This document shows, in pieces, positions 58,239-64,000 of a stretch of 64,000 bases of DNA; positions within the stretch are counted from its first letter, which is position 1; every line of letters begins with the position of its first letter. Position numbers and translations under genes: made by a program. This DNA comes from Suillus spraguei (Eukaryota > Basidiomycota > Agaricomycetes > Boletales > Suillaceae): the NCBI GenBank assembly GCA_016800925.1, contig JABCPU010000337.1, forward strand, positions 1 to 64,000. The letters run 5' to 3'. The notes beneath the pieces were generated by a model. That model saw only the letters and a list, made by a program, of their open reading frames with translations. It did no database searches and was not told the DNA's origin.

Positions 58239-60757
58239 CTACTCGTCGTTCGTCTCCACTTCCACAAGCCTGGCGTGCCCCTCATGCACCGTTTCGTCGA
58301 GAGCAATCGAGGGCAGGGTGTTTGTACCATCCAGAGCGGTCAATAGCTGCTTGTATGTATGCAGTTTCGGACCCGCCTCGGACTCCTCCATGGCCTTGAT
58401 GGTTTCTCTTACAGTCTGAAGAGCCGGGCGCCTCGCATTCAACCGGCAGTGGCACTCGACAAGCAACTCTTTACAGCGCAGCTGAAAGATCTTGCCACAG
58501 TATTCTATCTGATGTTGCAGAACTTCAAGAATTGGGACGGCTGCGGAGTACTCCTCCGCCTCCACCAGCGAGTAGCACTGGTCGAGGGAGCTGCGCTCGC
58601 GGTGATGGGTAAATTCGGAGCACCCGAACTGGTAAATGGCTTGGGAATATAGGTCGATAGCCTTCGCAGGTGGAAGAAGCTGGGCGAGATGGTATTGACA
58701 GAATGCGACGTCAAGATTCCGTCCCAGAAGCTCATAAAAATCAATGGCTTTCTTCAGCCAATCGAGAAGTTGGGGGCAAAGGGCAACCCCCTTGAGGATT
58801 GCTTCTCTGATTCCACAGACCTTGATATATTCTACAGGTATCCTGCCTTGAGTAGCCGACAGAATGACGGACTGGAATGCAGTCTTATAGCATGTTGCTG
58901 CCATCTCGAAGTCCCTGAAGACTTCGAATTTAAGGGCCAATTTGACCATCGACTGCACCGATATTTTAGAATAGAAGTCGCAAAGGATCAGCCCGTATCC
59001 ATCCTCCAAATCCTTGAAGAGAGTACGAGCCTCCGCGACCAGCAGATCTCGTTCTTTGGTGTCTTTCGACAATCGAGCAAGTGTCAGGAGATTGTGTGCA
59101 TGGCCCCGCTTTCCAGTTTCGCTGCTCAGAGTTGACAAGCGTGCGCGCGCGTACTCTGCCGCTTGTTTCCACTCTCCCTCATTCCCGTGCACAGCCCCAC
59201 GAGCAGCGGACTCAGTCCGGAGAACACGGCATTCCATCTCGCCTACAACACTAGCATCGTCCTTGGAGGTGCTGAAGAGGGCCTCTGCTCTCGCAAGCAG
59301 CTCAGCAGCCTCTAAAAACATACTGTTGTATCGGATTTCCCCCTCGGTTTGGAGGGCGTAAGGAAGGAGATGCATCTTTTTCCTCTCTGCGACTTCCACA
59401 ACCTTAGCTGCTAATTTCAAAGAGGGTTTCACTGCACATCGTGGCTTCAAGAACTGCAAGGCAGCTTCGACCGCGATAGGGGAGTCAATGTCGAGGAAGG
59501 TAAAGAGAATATTCTCAGTATTGATCTTCTGGTTCATGAACTGCTGAACATTTTGAAGGAAGTTGGGCGTCCCGGGACGAAGACTTCCCTTCATTTCGAT
59601 GAGTGCGATGAGCTTTTGAAGGAGGATATCTTGGGTTTGGGGATCCAATGTGGAAGTACGAGCGGCGTATTCTCGGAGGGGTCTCGATAGGACGAGATGG
59701 TCACCAGGCTCGCTGTCGAAGTATGCTAAAGCTGACATCTGTTTACAAACCGAGGTGAATGTATCCACAGGTAATTCGACCAGTGTCTGCAATTGGTTTT
59801 GTGACATGCCTCCGGGCAGCACGGCAAGGAAACGGAATACATGGAGTGCATGATGATCAAGCCTGTCCTCTGGCGGATATGCACGAATAGATTCTTCCAA
59901 AGATTTGACATCGTGATCAATTCGCGTCCCCGAAAGATTGCTATGTGGATCGTCAACAATGCGGACCAAGTCCTTGAGCTGAAGCCGACTCCGGTATGCG
60001 AGATCGGCAAGGGTCATGATATATTGGGGTATCCCCCGAACACGTATCAAGAGTTTGTCCAGTGCGTCTCGCTGAAGGGGGACTGGGTAAACTGATTGGA
60101 AAAGATATCGCGCCATCTCTAGAGAGAGAGGTTTCAGCTGCAAGAACCACTCTATCTCGCGAGGCGGAGCGGACGTCCAGCCAATGATGGTCAAAACAAG
60201 TACGAGCTTGTCAATGGTTGAGAGTGACTTGATAACCGCATCCGCGAATGATTTATCGAGAGCGTAAAGGTGGTCCAAATCATCGAGCACGATAACTCGA
60301 CGTACGACAGCAAGCCGTCGGATCGCAGTGACCAGTGTCTCTAACTGGGCTTCGCGCGCAAATGGGGAAAATTCGGTATGCGGAACACCCATCTCCCTGG
60401 CCAAAATTTCAAGAAAATTTGATGTGTTGGTGAGGACGCGACAATCGATCCAGCAACGACGACGAAAGGTGGCGGAAACAGATGGGTCATGGATTGCTTG
60501 GAGGACGAGCACCGACTTTCCAATCCCGTGGCCACCTGTACAAGCGATACAGGAATGTGGCCGATTGGGATCGATGAGTTCTTCGATAACGGATGCCAAT
60601 TCCTGTTGCCGAATATGTTCTACCAACCATGGGTACAACTTTCTAGTCCATCTTAAGCAGTGATACTGAAGGAACTGTCCCAGACTCACGGAACGTTTGA
60701 GCCCTCGGCGGTAGTGTAGGTGAACATACTCGGTATCAGGGAGAAGAAACGCGATGC
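58239..60757 (-). CDS. STAND NTPase with TPR-like repeats
   Basis: A long open exon of about 840 codons. An NTPase core has Walker A GGHGIGKSVLVLQAI at about residue 73, Walker B RRVIVLDDLDHLYALD, a sensor-like LTIIGWTSAP, and a winged-helix region (HVFRFLAVLPGGMSQNQL). The C-terminal half is helical, with TPR-like units (EAAELLARAEALFSTSKDD, EWKQAAEYARARLSTLS, AKAIDLYSQAIYQFG). This is the layout of NB-ARC/NACHT-TPR receptors used by fungi in nonself recognition or signalling. The exon probably begins after an acceptor at 60758-60760 (ACAG before GCATCGCG). The frame enters VSLGQFLQYHC from upstream, so GTG at 60689 is not the start. The first exon with the ATG was not identified. Confidence 0.8.
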
Positions 60758-61103
60758 CTGTGTTGTCAGTAAGTCACACTCCGTTGGTTCAATACTAGGA
60801 AACCTGCTGACCATTGACATTTCAGATAAGGGGGAAAGTCAAGTTTGAATATCAGGAAGTCTGTTGTACTGGAGGGTCGTTAGTCCAGTGGGGCCATAAG
60901 TATATATATATCACTCAGCCTTCCTGTGGTCTATTCTTGGTATTATAGATATACATGGCGAGGTCGTGGCAGTACAGAATCAAGGAGAATTCTGCCATCT
61001 CGTTGTAGACTTGTGACCGGTCTGTCTATTGGTATGAGGCAAACCATCTATAGACTGGTAAATCTGGATTTGAATTTGGATAGTCCACTGAATGATACAA
61101 GTA
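60758..61103. other. 5' region of the STAND gene
   Basis: Probably holds the first exon or exons of the STAND gene (a minus-strand ATG-TCA-ATG occurs near 60820-60830, but no clean splice junction was found) and its promoter. Confidence 0.4.
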
Positions 61104-62115
61104 TAGGGCTGCTCAATTCTTGCCAAGGCTCAGTTCGCGGGCTAAGCCCAGACCTATCATTAAAAAGGTCCACGCATGCTGACGGCAAGCATAGCACAAC
61201 ACAGTTGAACTTTATCTCGCAGGGCAAGCGCATAGGAATCGCGACTGCGCTCAGGGCCTCAGGCTGGACGACAATTCGGACGTTAATCTTGATGAGCTTG
61301 CTAACGATAGTGACATTGTCTGTCTGGATTGCTCATGGCAGCTCTCGAATATCGATCCCTTGCTGTGCCATCTATTACCAGTGATGGTTCACGAGGACTA
61401 TACAATCAGATTGCTCGGTGCAAAGACTTGTTTTCATGCTGCTTACAGAGTCCTGATCGTGAATTTTGACACTATCATGCGGTGCTTAGACAGCCTAGTA
61501 CTAGTGTAGTCTTCTGAATCAATGATTTTTTCGTCAACTTTCAATTAGTAAATCTGAGTCAGTCGAGACACCTTTAATGACAGGCTGGTTGCAAAAACCA
61601 GAAGATAATCTAAATTTTACACTGACAGGAACCAAACCACAAGTTGCGACATGTGAAGTATCAGCTTGGACGTTTTGTCTGCCCGCTATAAGTTTGCAGT
61701 GGTAGTACAAATGAAGCATTGAGAATACAGGAGGGTGGCACTGGGAGTACTGCTTGAAGCTGGTGAGTTGCACGGCTGCGAACGTGCAAGCTAGAGCCTA
61801 GTGATAATGTAAATCATTAGTCTGATCATCATGCATTATGAACGAGCTACACTTACAGCAAGGAAAGCTTATGCATACTCGTCAGACCCCAAAGATACTT
61901 GAAGCAGCTATTCAGCTCGCGCTCGCGCTATTCGAACGAGACATACCTGCACTGGGCCGCTAGCGATGGTTCCTCGTCAAACAACTTTGGATGATCAACA
62001 GAACAGAGTGCGTGTTATTTGTGAGTATTGACGGCCGGGTGCCGAACGTTAAGCGGGTGACAGGTGAACTCAGCTGGGCTGAGCCCGAACTGAGCCCAAG
62101 AATTGAGCAGTCCTA
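61104..62115. mobile_element. Non-autonomous TIR element (about 1.0 kb)
   Basis: The left end (61104) reads TAGGGCTGCTCAATTCTTG and the inverted right end (62115) TAGGACTGCTCAATTCTTG. After a 4 nt indel both continue GGCTCAGTTC and then GGGCTxAGCCC, giving TIRs of about 45 bp. The interior has no transposase-like frame. No clear target-site duplication was found. The superfamily is uncertain. Confidence 0.75.
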
Positions 62116-63142
62116 ATGATAATCTCCGTTCAAGTAGTGGCATAGTTTATCCATCATAATGTATCTGCATTTACTGCCTGAAGGTGAGTATATGTGCACT
62201 GCTTGTGTGTTGAGTCCCTGCCTAGCCCTCAGGCTGCTCATCATGCAACTACAGTGATGACAGGGAGTTTTTGGTAGGTGCATGATACTGGCGGTGCCAT
62301 TGGATATCCCACTCCCAGATGGTGTGTGGTATTGGCTTATGAGCTGAATCCTGATGGTAAAATGCCTATAGCCCATTCTCAAGTGGTGTGTGATTCATCT
62401 TTTGTGTGATCCATCTTTTGTGTTATTTCACTGCCATTGATGGTACCATGGCCAGGTCCCGCTCTCAGTTGTGCATCCTCTTATCTTTTGAGCTGGATTC
62501 CTGATGCTGAAGGTGTCATGGAAATGTCTTGCTCTCAGAGGGTGCCTGATTTTGACGCTGAAGGTGCTTGCTTGTGACATTGTCATGTTCTAACTGCGAC
62601 TTTTAGCCGGATCATGAAGATGAGGGTCGGTTGGACACCAGGTTATGATCTCGTGAGTATTATGAAGGAGTACTGATACACCGAGATCAACATAGCAACA
62701 CATACCTCTACAAGGTCTGGGCACGAGCCATTGACGGCCCACTGTAACCGCTTCGAACTCCAGTGCTTTTCAGTTCATTGATATCCTGCTACTTTGATGG
62801 TGGTGAACCAGGTTTCTCATCGCAGTGCATTACAATGCTTTGTACTCTCGTGATGACATACAATGTTAGAGTTTATCTGCTCATCTCCGCATGACATGCA
62901 ATGTCTGAACACCAAGACTAGATCAAGGAAATACTGTAGGAATAAGCGAGGTTGTGGCAGTGGTGCACAATGGCTCGGTCAACTGAGGTGCCGGCGGTCG
63001 TGGACAAGACATACCCGTCCGCGATGCTGTTCCCACCGCCTTCCTCAAACTCACTCTTATATTCCGTTTATTTCTCTCCGAGTCGGATGTCTATGTGTGG
63101 CAGCAATCACTCAATACATTTCTTGTCGATTGTCGTAAAAAA
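62116..63142. other. Gene-free stretch with degenerate repeats
   Basis: No gene is visible. The part at about 62285-62580 is built of decayed tandem units (see separate entry). The rest is unremarkable. Confidence 0.5.
62285..62580. repeat. Degenerate minisatellite
   Basis: Loose units of roughly 50-85 bp recur, each starting GGTRCCAT or GGTRTCATGG-like, followed by a CTCTCAG or CTCCCAG block, GGTGTGTG or GGTGCCTG, and a CTGATGCTGAA or CTGAATCCTGAT end. Four or five units can be recognised by eye. Confidence 0.5.
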
Positions 63143-64000
63143 CTACATCTTGGAAAGGTCAGAATCAATCTGCAACTTGTGCACCCCTGCTCGCTCTTCA
63201 TTCATGCTCTCGCCACGGTACTTCCGGCCAATTCGAGCCAAATCTCTACGCTTCCTCTTCATACCGCTCTTGTCAACCGCAAACGCAAGCAGACGAATAA
63301 ATAAGTAGAGCACTGCAGTACTTTCGATCGCTGTCCAGAAGCCCTGTTCACGGGAAGAGACAAGCCAAAGAGGGACCACAGAAAGAAACATTAGATGATC
63401 GGTAGATATAGCGTCAATGGATATGACGAGCGGTGCGGATGCGAATTGAGGAGATGTTAGCACCAAAAGGATACCCAATGCATAAGGTATTGTGCCGATC
63501 ATTACTGTGCCCGCCCACACCCTATCACAAAAACATCCAATGACTCCGGCGGATGCCACAAGCTGTACCGAAGACCAGCCTGAGGTCTGGCGCATCAAAC
63601 CATGGGTTGTATCGGGTGGGGCAGAAAACAAGCTAAAGATGAAACAAGTGTAATGCGATGAAATGAATCCTAGAATGACGAACACGAGTCCGAGGAATAT
63701 GCTCCATGTTTGCAGAGCGTTGGGTTGCAGATTGTCCTGATCCAAAGTGTCGGCTCTCACCGTATCGTGAAGTAATATAATGTTTGTAAAACCTGGTTCA
63801 CGTTTGACAAATTCGGGCACCAGACTTCCCTTCTTTTTGGAAGTGGACGTGGGGTGGAATGTTTGGAATAATAAGTGATGTGAAATAGTCTGGCGCAGCT
63901 GACGAATACAGAAGCAAAGATTCCCGACGCCGGTGAATTGTGTTGGGTTGGTGAAGCAGATACGTTCCGCGTCAGCGAGGTGTAACAACACTCTTTCCAG
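63143..64000 (-). CDS. Multi-pass membrane protein, 5' end beyond the window
   Basis: An open frame from the window edge to a stop at 63143. After a hydrophilic start it has at least four hydrophobic segments: WSIFLGLVFVILGFISSHYT, VQLVASAGVIGCFC, MIGTIPYALGILLVLTSP, and a long one around FLSVVPLWLVSS and TAVLYLFIRLLAFAV. A basic cytosolic tail follows (KSGMKRKRRDLARIGRKYRG). I do not recognise the family. The ATG at 63989-63991 may be internal, because the frame stays open to the edge. Confidence 0.55.
   Translation of the reverse strand: MERVLLHLADAERICFTNPTQFTGVGNLCFCIRQLRQTISHHLLFQTFHPTSTSKKKGSLVPEFVKREPGFTNIILLHDTVRADTLDQDNLQPNALQTWSIFLGLVFVILGFISSHYTCFIFSLFSAPPDTTHGLMRQTSGWSSVQLVASAGVIGCFCDRVWAGTVMIGTIPYALGILLVLTSPQFASAPLVISIDAISTDHLMFLSVVPLWLVSSREQGFWTAIESTAVLYLFIRLLAFAVDKSGMKRKRRDLARIGRKYRGESMNEERAGVHKLQIDSDLSKM

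Noticed and set aside
60605..60689. GTG start of the STAND gene at 60689
   Set aside because: The frame is open upstream with sensible residues (LPDTEYVHLHYRRGLKRS), so the exon begins earlier, after an acceptor at 60758-60760.

Overview
This window is nuclear DNA of a filamentous basidiomycete, most likely an Agaricomycete. The genes carry many short introns (about 45-75 nt, GTRNGT...YAG). The protein families are typical of mushroom-forming fungi: a NACHT-WD40 NLR with near-identical repeats, clustered F-box-like/LRR proteins, a KDZ transposase remnant, the basidiomycete G-domain protein family and a Harbinger transposon. I cannot place it below class.

Layout. 1-3223: 3' part of a G-domain (GTPase) gene whose middle is a roughly 1.85 kb tandem array of intron-like units separated by 2-3 nt 'exons'. 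4604-4972: a small secreted, Kex2-type repeat protein gene with a TATA box. 5000-9100: largely gene-poor. 9308-20311: a transposon graveyard holding a LINE ORF1 fragment, a decayed 7.6 kb Ty3/gypsy chromovirus on the minus strand with a third ORF carrying two zinc knuckles, a truncated LTR, and a KDZ transposase 3' end split by a solo LTR with a perfect 5 bp duplication. 20841-26114: an NLR (about 1594 aa) with 14 WD40 repeats, followed at 27453-28097 by a collapsed paralogous fragment. 28434-42967: three co-oriented F-box-like/LRR paralogues (the first frameshifted), interrupted by a complete PIF/Harbinger element that sits 4 bp upstream of the first paralogue's start codon, and by a tyrosyl-DNA phosphodiesterase gene. 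43128-48128: two membrane protein genes. 48324-57993: conserved housekeeping genes (mitochondrial aconitase, importin-13-like karyopherin, KRR1). 58239-60757: a second STAND NTPase with a helical-repeat (TPR-like) tail. 61104-62115: a non-autonomous TIR element. 63143-64000: part of a polytopic membrane protein.

The left 43 kb is accessory DNA (immune-type receptors, F-box family, transposons). The block from 48 to 58 kb is core and conserved. The observation most worth following up is the tandem intron array in the G-domain gene. In its older, diverged half almost nothing is conserved between units except donor, branch-point-like and acceptor signals, held at a constant 2-3 nt exon spacing. 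This suggests that each unit is, or recently was, spliced as a separate intron with a single-codon exon.
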